From positions 1 through 55,445 of the forward strand of contig JAAWQC010000015.1 of assembly GCA_022800315.1 (NCBI GenBank): DNA of 55,445 bases. The letters run 5' to 3'. Below the pieces are notes generated by a model, which was given only the letters and a program-made list of their open reading frames with translations, ran no database searches and was not told where the DNA came from. Source of the DNA: Clostridiales bacterium. Lineage in GTDB: Bacteria; Bacillota; Clostridia; Oscillospirales; Acutalibacteraceae. Shown piece by piece: positions 24,218-32,475 of this stretch (position 1 is its first letter; every line of letters starts with the position of its first letter). The translations under genes and the position numbers were made by a program.

Positions 24218-25141
24218 ATGGCTTTTACAGCACAGGACGTTAAAGATCTGCGTGAAAAAACCGGCGTCGGTATGATGGACTGCAAGAAGGCCCTGACCGA
24301 AGCCGATGGCGATATGGAAAAAGCAATTGACCTGCTGCGTGAAAAAGGGCTGGCCGCTGCTGCGAAAAAGGCGACCCGCATCGCTGCCGAGGGCATGGTT
24401 TATGCTGTTGTCGACGAGGCGAAAAAGGTCGGCGTCGTCGTCGAAGTGAACGCCGAGACCGATTTCGTGGCCAAGAATGCGGATTTCCAGAACTTTGTCA
24501 AGGACGTGGCGGCGGTCATCATCGACCACAACCCCGCGGATGTGGAGGCGCTTCTGGCGCTTTCCTTTGACGGCAAACAGTCGGTTGCCGACGCGCTGCG
24601 CGATAAAATCCTCGTCATCGGTGAGAACCTGAGCATCCGCCGCTTTGCCCGTTACGAGGGCGACTGCGTGGCGTATGTGCACGGCGGCGGCCGTATCGGC
24701 GTGCTGGTCAGCTTTGAGGCTGACGGCGCCGCCTCCGGTTCCGACGCTCTGAAGGAGTGCGGCAAGGATGTGGCGATGCAGATCGCCGCGCTGAACGCTT
24801 CCTATCTGGATAAGAGCACCGTTCCCGCCGAGGCGCTGGAGAAGGAGAAGGAAATCTTGGTCGCTCAGATCAAGAATGACCCGAAAAACGCCAGCAAGCC
24901 GGAAAATATCATCCAGAAGATGGTGGACGGCCGTATCGGCAAATTCTATGAGAACAGCTGCCTGCTTCAGCAGGCCTACGTCAAGAACGGCGATATCACG
25001 GTCGGTCAGTATGTGGACGACATGGCGAAGCAGGCCGGCGGTTCCATGAAAGTGGTGGATTTCGTACGCTTTGAAAAGGGCGAAGGCCTCCAGAAGCGTG
25101 AAGACAACTTTGCAGAAGAAGTTGCCAGCATGATGAAGTAA
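24218..25141 (+). CDS. tsf: Elongation factor Ts
   Basis: 307 aa. N-terminal UBA-like domain (VKDLREKTGVGMMDCKKAL) and the TDFVAKN motif that expels GDP from EF-Tu. The C-terminal core domain ends near the stop (NFAEEVASMMK). It regenerates EF-Tu-GTP. Encoded 51 bp after rpsB, and a strong terminator follows immediately. Confidence 0.98.
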   Translation: MAFTAQDVKDLREKTGVGMMDCKKALTEADGDMEKAIDLLREKGLAAAAKKATRIAAEGMVYAVVDEAKKVGVVVEVNAETDFVAKNADFQNFVKDVAAVIIDHNPADVEALLALSFDGKQSVADALRDKILVIGENLSIRRFARYEGDCVAYVHGGGRIGVLVSFEADGAASGSDALKECGKDVAMQIAALNASYLDKSTVPAEALEKEKEILVAQIKNDPKNASKPENIIQKMVDGRIGKFYENSCLLQQAYVKNGDITVGQYVDDMAKQAGGSMKVVDFVRFEKGEGLQKREDNFAEEVASMMK

Positions 25142-25172
25142 GAATGAGCCGCCGCATGGCGGCTCATTCTTT
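25142..25172 (+). terminator. Terminator after tsf
   Basis: GAATGAGCCGCC, loop GCAT, GGCGGCTCATTC, then TTT, starting on the base after the stop codon. Confidence 0.85.
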
Positions 25173-25304
25173 GGAAGATGCATCTGTCGGGACGAAGTCC
25201 CTCCCGCGGCGTATGCCGCACCGCCGCTTCTTCCGCGCTGAGGGAACCCAAAAGGCTTTTGGTTGAACTGCCGCATGGCGGCTTATTCTTGTAAGATCAG
25301 TGGT

Positions 25305-25337
25305 AAAATGACCCGATGCATAGCATCGGGTCATTTT
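25305..25337. repeat. 15-bp perfect hairpin in the tsf-pyrH gap
   Basis: AAAATGACCCGATGC and its exact complement flank ATA; symmetrical A and T ends allow termination on both strands. A smaller relative of the tsf terminator (GCCGC-AT-GGCGGC-TTATTCTT) lies at 25270-25290. From 25340 to 25660 I see no convincing gene; the open frame at 25263-25631 crosses these hairpins and resembles nothing. Confidence 0.6.
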
Positions 25338-25660
25338 GACGTCCTGTTTTGCTTATACAGTGGGGATGAGAGCAGGCATTTCTCGCTTTGTGCCCGATGC
25401 GCACAAAGCCGGCGCGGGGGGAGAGCCGCAGAAAGTACGTCCGCGAGATCAGCGCTTTCCGCCCGTTTACCGCGGAACGGTCGAGCGTGTATGACCGTCA
25501 GCTTGACGGGCCGGTATCAGCCGCCGTCCCCACGTATATCGCGTATATCAGCTAAACGATGCCTTTGTGGACAGGGGCGAAGCTTCGACAGAACGCGCGG
25601 GATTACCCTCCTGAATGCCGGCGCTATATGAAAATTTACTGTGAATTCGGGCTTTATGCC

Positions 25661-25689
25661 TTTACAGCGGGGGGTATCTATAGTAAAAT
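25661..25689 (+). promoter_or_regulatory. Candidate promoter of pyrH-frr-uppS-cdsA-dxr
   Basis: TTTACA (25661-25666), 17 bp, TAAAAT (25684-25689), about 60 bp ahead of pyrH. Confidence 0.5.
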
Positions 25690-25749
25690 GTTGTGGAACA
25701 TACTGGCAGCCGGCTGAAACGTTTGGCTGCGGAAACGGATGTGAAAGAG

Positions 25750-26463
25750 ATGCAGCCGAAATATAAACGGATACTGCTCAAGCTGAGCGGGGAAGCCCTT
25801 GCCGGTGAGCAGGGATCGGGTTTGGAATTCGATACCGTCCTGTCCATCTGCCGCGCGGTGAAAGCCTGTGCTGATGCGGGTGTGCAGGTGGGTGTCGTCG
25901 TGGGAGGCGGCAACTTCTGGCGCGGCCGTTCCAGTGGTGAAATGGACCGTACCCGCGCCGACCATATGGGCATGCTGGCTACCGCCATCAACGCCCTCGG
26001 CCTCGCCGACGCGCTGGAGCAGCTGGACTGCGATGTGCGGGTACAGACCGCCATCGCCATGAATGAGATCGCCGAGCCCTATATCCGCAACCGAGCGGTG
26101 CGCCATATGGAAAAGGGACGGATCGTCATCTTTGCCTGCGGCACCGGCAGCCCATTTTTCTCCACCGACACCGCAGCAGCGCTGCGCGCGGCGGAGATTG
26201 AAGCCGACATCATTCTGAAGGCCAGCATGGTAGACGGCATTTACGACCGGGATCCCAAAAAGGACCCGGCGGCTGTCCGCTACAACCAGCTGACCTATAT
26301 GGATGTGCTGAACCGAAATTTGCAGGTGATGGACTTTACCGCCGCCACCATGTGCCGGGACAACGATATCCCGATTCTGGTGTTTAATCTGAACGATCCC
26401 CAGAATATCGTCCGCGCCGTCTGCGGGGAGGATATCGGGACCGTCGTCAAAAGAGAAGACTGA
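25750..26463 (+). CDS. pyrH: UMP kinase
   Basis: 237 aa from ATG 25750 ([19 protein letters not shown]), the normal start and length. The frame extends to GTG 25693 but the extra residues are not family-like. [12 protein letters not shown] and [18 protein letters not shown] mark the amino-acid-kinase fold of bacterial UMP kinases, which make UDP from UMP and are allosterically controlled by GTP and UTP. The ribosome-binding site is weak, so GTG 25741 cannot be excluded. Followed by frr, the usual neighbour. Confidence 0.95.
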   Translation: MQPKYKRILLKLSGEALAGEQGSGLEFDTVLSICRAVKACADAGVQVGVVVGGGNFWRGRSSGEMDRTRADHMGMLATAINALGLADALEQLDCDVRVQTAIAMNEIAEPYIRNRAVRHMEKGRIVIFACGTGSPFFSTDTAAALRAAEIEADIILKASMVDGIYDRDPKKDPAAVRYNQLTYMDVLNRNLQVMDFTAATMCRDNDIPILVFNLNDPQNIVRAVCGEDIGTVVKRED

Positions 26464-26518
26464 GAACCGCTGATGCGACATCAAACGACAGCAACCAGTG
26501 AAAGGATTGGTGAACACT

Positions 26519-27073
26519 ATGCAGGAGATACAGGTGCAGGCCAAAGAAAAAATGGAGAAGACGCTGAGTGCCCTCCAGTACGAATACGCCTCCATCCGCG
26601 CGGGCCGCGCCAATGTGGCGATTTTGGAAAAGGTATCGGTGGATTACTATGGTGTCCCCACGCCGGTGGAGCAGATGGCGGCCGTTTCGGTTCCCGATGC
26701 TCGCACCCTTCTGATCCAGCCGTGGGACAAGAGCACCCTCAAAGCCATTGAGAAGGCGATTCTCGCCTCCGATATCGGTATTAATCCGCAGAATGACGGC
26801 ACCAGCATCCGGCTGAATTTCCCGCCGCTGACCGAAGAACGCCGCAAGGAACTGGTCAAGGGCGTATCCAAATACGCTGAAGAGGCCAAGGTGGCGGTCC
26901 GTTCCATCCGGCGCGATTCTATCGATAAGCTGAAGGCCGCTAAAAAGAGCGGCGAGCTGACCGAGGACGATCTGAAATCCGAGGAAAAGAAGATGCAGGA
27001 TCTGACCGACATTTACTGTAAAAAAGTGGATGAGATTGCGGCGGCTAAAGATAAGGAAATCATGGAAATATAA
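26519..27073 (+). CDS. frr: Ribosome recycling factor
   Basis: 184 aa from ATG 26519, matching the usual 185. EKMEKTLSALQYEYASIRAGRAN, SIRLNFPPLTEERRKELVK and the helical C-terminus are diagnostic. With EF-G it splits post-termination ribosomes. GTG 26498 and GTG 26510 are alternative upstream starts in the same frame. Confidence 0.97.
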   Translation: MQEIQVQAKEKMEKTLSALQYEYASIRAGRANVAILEKVSVDYYGVPTPVEQMAAVSVPDARTLLIQPWDKSTLKAIEKAILASDIGINPQNDGTSIRLNFPPLTEERRKELVKGVSKYAEEAKVAVRSIRRDSIDKLKAAKKSGELTEDDLKSEEKKMQDLTDIYCKKVDEIAAAKDKEIMEI

Positions 27074-27163
27074 GAGGAACCATCTACCGGTTTCTTTTCC
27101 GAAAGGGCGGACCTCGGTTCGCCTTTTCCTTTGTCAGACGAACGTTGGATGAGGTGGGGAAGT

Positions 27164-27913
27164 ATGCCTCCTTTTTTCAAAAAAAAGACAAAACCGATCC
27201 AGCCGGTGGAGCCAGAAAGGCTTCCGCGGCATATCGGCGTCATTATGGACGGCAATGGGCGCTGGGCCAAAAATCGCGGCCTTCCCCGCCAGGCGGGGCA
27301 CGTGTATGGAGCCAAGGTGTTCCGTACTATCACCAAATACTGCGAAAAAATCGGTATCAATTATGTCACCTTCTATGCTTTTTCAACAGAGAACTGGAAG
27401 CGACCACAGCAGGAAATTGACGCCATAATGGACCTGCTGCGGGATTATCTGAAGGAATCCCTGCGGGATTTCAAAAAGGAAAACATCCGCACCCTCTTCA
27501 TCGGGGAACGTTCGGCCCTGGCGCCGGATATACGTGAACTGATGGAGGAGGCAGAGGCTTCCACTGCCCATAAAGACGGCATGGTGCTGAATATCGCGCT
27601 GAACTACGGCGGGCGGGATGAGCTGGTCCATGCTGTGCGGTCACTGGCCGAGGACGTAAAGGCTGGCCGCTTGTCTCCCGATGATATCGACGAGGAGCGG
27701 ATCGGCAGGCGGCTGTATACGGCCGGCCAGCCCGACCCCGACCTGATCCTGCGTCCCAGCGGGGAATACCGGTTGTCCAACTTCCTGACCTGGCAGTCGG
27801 CCTATTCGGAATATGTGTTTCAGGATATTCTATGGCCCGACTACCGGACGGAGGACCTGGATGCCGCGCTGGCGGAATATGCCCGGCGAAACCGCCGGTT
27901 TGGAGGAATTTAG
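27164..27913 (+). CDS. uppS: Isoprenyl transferase (undecaprenyl diphosphate synthase)
   Basis: 249 aa from ATG 27164, with GAGGTGGGG 4 nt upstream. MDGNGRWAKNRGLPRQAGH holds the catalytic Asp. LNYGGRDEL and RPSGEYRLSNFLTWQSAYSE are the other conserved blocks. The cis-prenyltransferase extends FPP with isopentenyl units to the C55 lipid carrier for cell-wall synthesis. It lies in the usual frr-uppS-cdsA-dxr order, feeding from the MEP genes just downstream. Confidence 0.96.
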   Translation: MPPFFKKKTKPIQPVEPERLPRHIGVIMDGNGRWAKNRGLPRQAGHVYGAKVFRTITKYCEKIGINYVTFYAFSTENWKRPQQEIDAIMDLLRDYLKESLRDFKKENIRTLFIGERSALAPDIRELMEEAEASTAHKDGMVLNIALNYGGRDELVHAVRSLAEDVKAGRLSPDDIDEERIGRRLYTAGQPDPDLILRPSGEYRLSNFLTWQSAYSEYVFQDILWPDYRTEDLDAALAEYARRNRRFGGI

Positions 27914-27915
27914 CC

Positions 27916-28752
27916 ATGAAAATGCGGATTCTCACCGGCTTGGTGGGCGGGGCGCTGGCCTTTGTGGTTCTACTGCTCCTGCCGCCTATCTTCCTCAACA
28001 TCGCCATGTCGGTGATCTGCGGCGTCGCTATGTACGAGGTGCTGATCGTGTCCCGCTTCGTCGGGCATCGGGGCCTGACGGCAGCGGCGGTGGTCTTTGC
28101 GATGCTGACCCCCTTTTTCTTACTGCCGGGAAATATATTGCCGGCGACGGGGGCCATGCTCCTTTATGTGGCGGTGCTAACCTTTCTGCAAATCAAGTAC
28201 CACGAGACGCTGTCGGTGGAACGGATCGGTTTTGTGTTTTTTATTTCGGTCGTGTTCCCTCTGGCGTTCTCCTGCCTCGCCTATCTGCGTACCTATAGTC
28301 TGAGGGGCAGTGATGCCGACGGTCTGTTTTATGTTTTTCTGGCGCTGGTGATCCCCTGGATGTGCGATATGGGCGCTTATTTTGTCGGCACCTTTCTGGG
28401 CAAACACAAGATGTGTCCCGGCATTAGCCCCAAAAAAACGATAGAAGGGGCAGTTGGCGGCATCGTCATCGCTGTTCTCAGCGCCCTGCTGGCGGCTTTT
28501 CTCTATCAGACGCTGTCGCTTCAGGATACCGCGTCGGTCAGCTACTGGCAGGTGGGGGTGCTGGCACTGATCTGTACGCCGCTGTCTATAATGGGCGACC
28601 TGCTGGCTTCCATCATCAAGCGGCAGTGCCGTGTCAAGGACTTCGGCAACATCATGCCGGGACACGGAGGCTTTATGGATCGTTTCGACAGCCTGACCCT
28701 CACCGCGCCGCTTCTCTTTATCGTGGTGCATTACATCCCCCTTATTTACTGA
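27916..28752 (+). CDS. cdsA: Phosphatidate cytidylyltransferase
   Basis: 278 aa from ATG 27916, 2 nt after the uppS stop; GGAGG is within the end of uppS. About eight hydrophobic segments and the family signature near the C-terminus (KRQCRVKDFGNIMPGHGG, then MDRFD). It makes CDP-diacylglycerol for phospholipid synthesis at the membrane. A longer open frame overlapping uppS is not used. Confidence 0.95.
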   Translation: MKMRILTGLVGGALAFVVLLLLPPIFLNIAMSVICGVAMYEVLIVSRFVGHRGLTAAAVVFAMLTPFFLLPGNILPATGAMLLYVAVLTFLQIKYHETLSVERIGFVFFISVVFPLAFSCLAYLRTYSLRGSDADGLFYVFLALVIPWMCDMGAYFVGTFLGKHKMCPGISPKKTIEGAVGGIVIAVLSALLAAFLYQTLSLQDTASVSYWQVGVLALICTPLSIMGDLLASIIKRQCRVKDFGNIMPGHGGFMDRFDSLTLTAPLLFIVVHYIPLIY

Positions 28753-28792
28753 TAAGGCTCTGATAGGCGCCCGCTATGGAAGGAGGCATCCT

Positions 28793-29971
28793 TTGAAAAC
28801 GGATAACCGGGATCGAAAACGAATCGTCCTGCTGGGGTGTACCGGCTCCATCGGCTTGCAGGCGCTGGAGGTGGCTGACCAGATCGGCGCCGAAGTGGTC
28901 GGGCTGGCCGCCTGCCGCAGCGTGGAAACGGTGGAACAGCAAATACGGAAGTATCGTCCCCGCCTGGCCGCGATGTATGATGAACAAGCGGCGAAGGATT
29001 TACAGTTCAGGGTGCGCGACCTACCCGTGCAGGTATTGTCCGGCATGGAGGGGCTGTGCGCCCTTGCCGCAGCTGAAAACGTCGATGTGGTACTCAACGC
29101 GGTGGTGGGAATGGTGGGACTTCTGCCCACCCTCGCCGCGGTGGAGGCCGGGCGCGACGTGGCGCTGGCCAATAAGGAAACACTGGTAGCGGGCGGAGAA
29201 CTGGTCATGCGGCGGGCTGCGGAACAGGGCGTGCGACTGCTGCCGGTAGACAGCGAGCATTCCGCTGTTTTCCAATGCCTGCAGGGAGCGCCCCCCGGCG
29301 GGAAGGCGGAGCGGCTGATTCTCACCGCCTCCGGCGGGCCTTTCTTTGGCAGAAAAACCGAAGATTTGGGCAGGATAACAAAGGCCGACGCGCTCAAACA
29401 TCCGAACTGGAGCATGGGGGCAAAAATCACCGTCGATTCCGCTACCATGATGAACAAAGGGCTGGAGCTGATCGAAGCCCGCTGGCTCTTCGACATGCCT
29501 GCCGACCGCATCGACATCGTGGTCCATCGGGAGAGCGTGGTCCATTCCCTGATCGAATATGCCGACGGGTCGGTGATCGCCCAGTTGGGGGTACCCGATA
29601 TGCGTATCCCCATCCAATACGCGCTGACCTGGCCCCGGCGAATCCCCTCGCCGGTTCGCCGCCTCAAGCTGGAGGAGTGGGGGAAGCTGACCTTTTTCCC
29701 GCCCGATTATCAGACCTTCGCCTGTATGGAGCTGTGCCGGGAGGCCATCACGCGGGGCGGACTGGCGCCTGCGGCGGTAAACGCCGCCAACGAACAGGCG
29801 GTGTCCCTGTTCCTGGAGGACCGGATCGGATTTTTGGATATCGCGGAGCTGAACCGCCTGGCGCTGGAATCGCTGCCGGCTTCTACGGGAAGCGGGGCTG
29901 CGGAGGACATATTGGCGCTTGACCGGCAGGTGCGCCGCGATACCTTGGAACGGGCGGCGGCCCTTCGATAA
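28793..29971 (+). CDS. dxr: 1-deoxy-D-xylulose 5-phosphate reductoisomerase
   Basis: 392 aa. Start is TTG 28793, supported by AAGGAGG 6 nt upstream and no better codon nearby. NADPH-binding LLGCTGSIGLQAL at the N-terminus, NKETLVAGGE, DSEHSAVFQCL and NEQAVSLFLE follow. It converts DXP to MEP, the committed isoprenoid step and the target of fosmidomycin. The TTG start may lower its translation relative to its neighbours. Confidence 0.96.
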   Translation: MKTDNRDRKRIVLLGCTGSIGLQALEVADQIGAEVVGLAACRSVETVEQQIRKYRPRLAAMYDEQAAKDLQFRVRDLPVQVLSGMEGLCALAAAENVDVVLNAVVGMVGLLPTLAAVEAGRDVALANKETLVAGGELVMRRAAEQGVRLLPVDSEHSAVFQCLQGAPPGGKAERLILTASGGPFFGRKTEDLGRITKADALKHPNWSMGAKITVDSATMMNKGLELIEARWLFDMPADRIDIVVHRESVVHSLIEYADGSVIAQLGVPDMRIPIQYALTWPRRIPSPVRRLKLEEWGKLTFFPPDYQTFACMELCREAITRGGLAPAAVNAANEQAVSLFLEDRIGFLDIAELNRLALESLPASTGSGAAEDILALDRQVRRDTLERAAALR

Positions 29972-29984
29972 TTGCTGAAACGAG

Positions 29985-31112
29985 GTGACCGATATTCTGG
30001 ACATTCTGATAACTATCCTGAAAATTCTCATTGCCATATTGGTATTCGGCATTATTATACTGGTGCATGAGCTGGGCCATTTCTTCGTAGCCAAGCTGAT
30101 GGGGGTTAAGGTAAACGAATTTGCCATCGGCATGGGGCCCCGTCTGCTGAAATTCGGAAAAAAAGAGACGGTCTATTCCCTGCGCGCCTTCCCTGTCGGC
30201 GGTTTTTGCGCCATGGAGGGGGAGGATGCCGACAGTCCCGACCCTCGCGCCTTCGGACAGAAGAAGGTATGGCGGCGGGTGCTGATCGTGATTGCGGGCG
30301 CGGTGATGAATTTGGTGCTGGGCTATGTGCTGCTCACTGCCTATTACGGGATTTACACCCAGCCCCGGTCGGCAGATCAGCCCGCCATGTATTCCAGCAC
30401 CACCATCGCCAGGCTGGATGAGGATAAGCAGAGTTATCAGACCGGTCTGCGCCCGGGCGACCAGATACTGAAGATCGACGGCAAGGGAGTTGTCACCGAT
30501 TTTGATATCACCAGCATCATGCAGAGCGATGAGGACGGTGTGTTCGACATCACCGTACGCCGCGAGGTAGACGGCAAGAAGCAGAAGGTAGAGCTGAAAG
30601 ATGTCGCCTTCCCCTTAAAAACTGACGAGGCCACCGGCCGGCGGTATCTCGAATATGAGTTCATCGTCAAAGGTGTAAACAAGACCGTCTTGTCCACACT
30701 GGCGCAGGCTGGCAAAATGGAATATTCGGTGGGGATCATGATCTGGCGGAGCCTGGGGGATATCCTCACCGGCAAATATGGTCTGAACGACCTGTCCGGC
30801 CCGGTGGGCGTGGTGGATGCGATCGGCGACGCTGCGATGCCCTCCACTCCTTCCGGCGGATTCCATGTCGAGTGGGATACCCTGCTGATGATGGTGGTCA
30901 TGATAACGGTCAACGTGGGCATCTTCAACCTGCTGCCCCTTCCCGCACTGGATGGCGGCCGGCTCATCTTCCTGATCATCGAGGGGATATTCCGCAAGCC
31001 GGTGCCCGCGAAATATGAGGGCTGGATTCACGCGGCAGGACTGGTTCTTTTGCTCGGTTTGATGGTGGTTGTCACCTTCGGCGATATCAGCCGCATTATC
31101 ACAGGCGGTTAG
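29985..31112 (+). CDS. rseP: RIP zinc metalloprotease (RseP/RasP site-2 protease)
   Basis: 375 aa. HELGH near residue 28 in the first membrane helix binds zinc; NLLPLPALDGGR near the C-terminus supplies the third ligand. A PDZ-like region (LRPGDQILKIDGKG) sits between. It cuts membrane-bound regulators such as anti-sigma factors within the bilayer. GTG 29985 is the only reasonable start; its GAGG overlaps the codon, so initiation looks weak or coupled to dxr, 13 bp upstream. Confidence 0.93.
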   Translation: MTDILDILITILKILIAILVFGIIILVHELGHFFVAKLMGVKVNEFAIGMGPRLLKFGKKETVYSLRAFPVGGFCAMEGEDADSPDPRAFGQKKVWRRVLIVIAGAVMNLVLGYVLLTAYYGIYTQPRSADQPAMYSSTTIARLDEDKQSYQTGLRPGDQILKIDGKGVVTDFDITSIMQSDEDGVFDITVRREVDGKKQKVELKDVAFPLKTDEATGRRYLEYEFIVKGVNKTVLSTLAQAGKMEYSVGIMIWRSLGDILTGKYGLNDLSGPVGVVDAIGDAAMPSTPSGGFHVEWDTLLMMVVMITVNVGIFNLLPLPALDGGRLIFLIIEGIFRKPVPAKYEGWIHAAGLVLLLGLMVVVTFGDISRIITGG

Positions 31113-31158
31113 CGCTGGTGATCACAGCCTCCGAGACTGACGTGAAAGGGCGGATTTT

Positions 31159-32208
31159 ATGAACCGGAGAAACTGCAAACAGGTGATGGTCGGCAGGGTG
31201 GCCGTGGGCGGCGACGCAGCTGTCAGCGTACAGACGATGCTCAACACGCCCGCCCATGATATCGCGGGCAGCGTGGCGCAGGCCAAACGGTTGCAGACGG
31301 CCGGCTGCCAGATACTGCGGGCGGCTATTCCCGACAGGGACGCGGTGGCGCTCATCCCCGCACTGAAGGAAGCGGTATCCATTCCGCTGGTGGCGGATAT
31401 CCACTTCGATTACCGCCTGGCGCTGGAAGCAGTGGCGGCGGGCATTGATAAAATCCGTATTAATCCGGGAAATATCGGCGGGGAAGAAAAGGTGAAAGCG
31501 GTGGCCGACGCCTGCCGCGCCCATGGCGTCCCCATCCGGATCGGGGTCAACGCCGGTTCGCTGGAACCGGAGATACTGGCTAAATACGGCCGGCCCACCG
31601 CCGAGGCGCTGCGGGACAGCGCGCTGTATCACGCCTCTCTGTTGGAAAAATACGATTTTACCGATATCGTCCTTTCCATGAAATCCTCCGATGTGCCGAC
31701 CATGGTGCGGGCTTATGAGCTGACGGCGGAGAGCTGCGGCTATCCCCTCCATCTGGGGGTGACCGAGGCGGGGACCGAACGAATGGGCACCATTCGATCC
31801 GCCGCGGGGATCGGTTCGCTGCTGTTGCGCGGCATCGGCGATACCATCCGGGTATCTCTGACCGCCGACCCGGAGCGGGAGGTGGAGACGGCAAAGGATC
31901 TGCTGTCGGTGCTGGGGCTTCGTTCCGGCGGTCCCCGGCTGGTTTCCTGTCCCACCTGCGGCCGTACCGGCATTGACCTGATCGGGATAGCGGCCGAGGT
32001 GGAAAAGCGTCTGCGTGCGGTCGAAAAGCCCATTACGGTAGCGGTGATGGGCTGCATCGTCAACGGTCCCGGCGAGGCGCGGGAGGCCGACGTGGGGCTG
32101 GCCGGCGGCAAAGGGAAAGCCGCTATTTTCCGCAAAGGGCAGGTTGTCCGTACGGTGGATGAAAGCTGTGCCGTGGAGGAATTGATGAAGGAAATCGATG
32201 CCCTGTAA
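31159..32208 (+). CDS. ispG: 4-hydroxy-3-methylbut-2-en-1-yl diphosphate synthase
   Basis: 349 aa. MVGRVAVGGDAAVSVQTMLNT opens the TIM-barrel domain. The [4Fe-4S] domain has SCPTCGRTG and MGCIVNGPGEA with the three Cys ligands. It makes HMBPP from MEcPP in the MEP pathway and needs ferredoxin or flavodoxin. Lies after dxr and rseP in the typical Firmicutes order. Confidence 0.96.
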   Translation: MNRRNCKQVMVGRVAVGGDAAVSVQTMLNTPAHDIAGSVAQAKRLQTAGCQILRAAIPDRDAVALIPALKEAVSIPLVADIHFDYRLALEAVAAGIDKIRINPGNIGGEEKVKAVADACRAHGVPIRIGVNAGSLEPEILAKYGRPTAEALRDSALYHASLLEKYDFTDIVLSMKSSDVPTMVRAYELTAESCGYPLHLGVTEAGTERMGTIRSAAGIGSLLLRGIGDTIRVSLTADPEREVETAKDLLSVLGLRSGGPRLVSCPTCGRTGIDLIGIAAEVEKRLRAVEKPITVAVMGCIVNGPGEAREADVGLAGGKGKAAIFRKGQVVRTVDESCAVEELMKEIDAL

Positions 32209-32229
32209 GGCTGTCGGATTCGGGGATAT

Positions 32230-32371
32230 TATGATATAATTAGGGCAAAGGAAGAATTGCAAAGGAATTCTTCAACACCGGTTCCCTGCGAAGTATTTTG
32301 ACTCGGAAACGGATAGGAACCGGTGACCGCGCCGGTTATTCTTCCAGGCGGATTAAAATCTATGATATAAT
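32230..32371 (+). ncRNA. Structured RNA element, copy B, flanked by TATGATATAAT repeats
   Basis: TATAAT (32235-32240), then 10 nt, stem GAAGAATT (32251-32258), 7-nt loop GCAAAGG, AATTCTTC (32266-32273), 6 nt, GGTTCC (32280-32285), 30 nt, GGAACC (32316-32321). The second helix extends to CCGGTTCC/GGAACCGG. An alternative hairpin AACCGG/CCGGTT (32318-32323 with 32332-32337) followed by ATTCTT would exclude it. The exact 11-mer TATGATATAAT recurs at 32361-32371 and serves as a likely extended -10 for polC. Fills the ispG-polC gap. Confidence 0.6.
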
Positions 32372-32475
32372 ACATACGGTCTTATATAACGCTGCTGCAT
32401 ATACAGCCATGAGCGTGAAAAGACAATCGGCCGGTTGAAAGCAAAGGAATTTAAAGTATAGGACAGAGTGAATGT

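Noticed and set aside
25263-25631. 122-aa frame in the tsf-pyrH gap
   Set aside because: It crosses perfect hairpins, has no ribosome-binding site and resembles no family.
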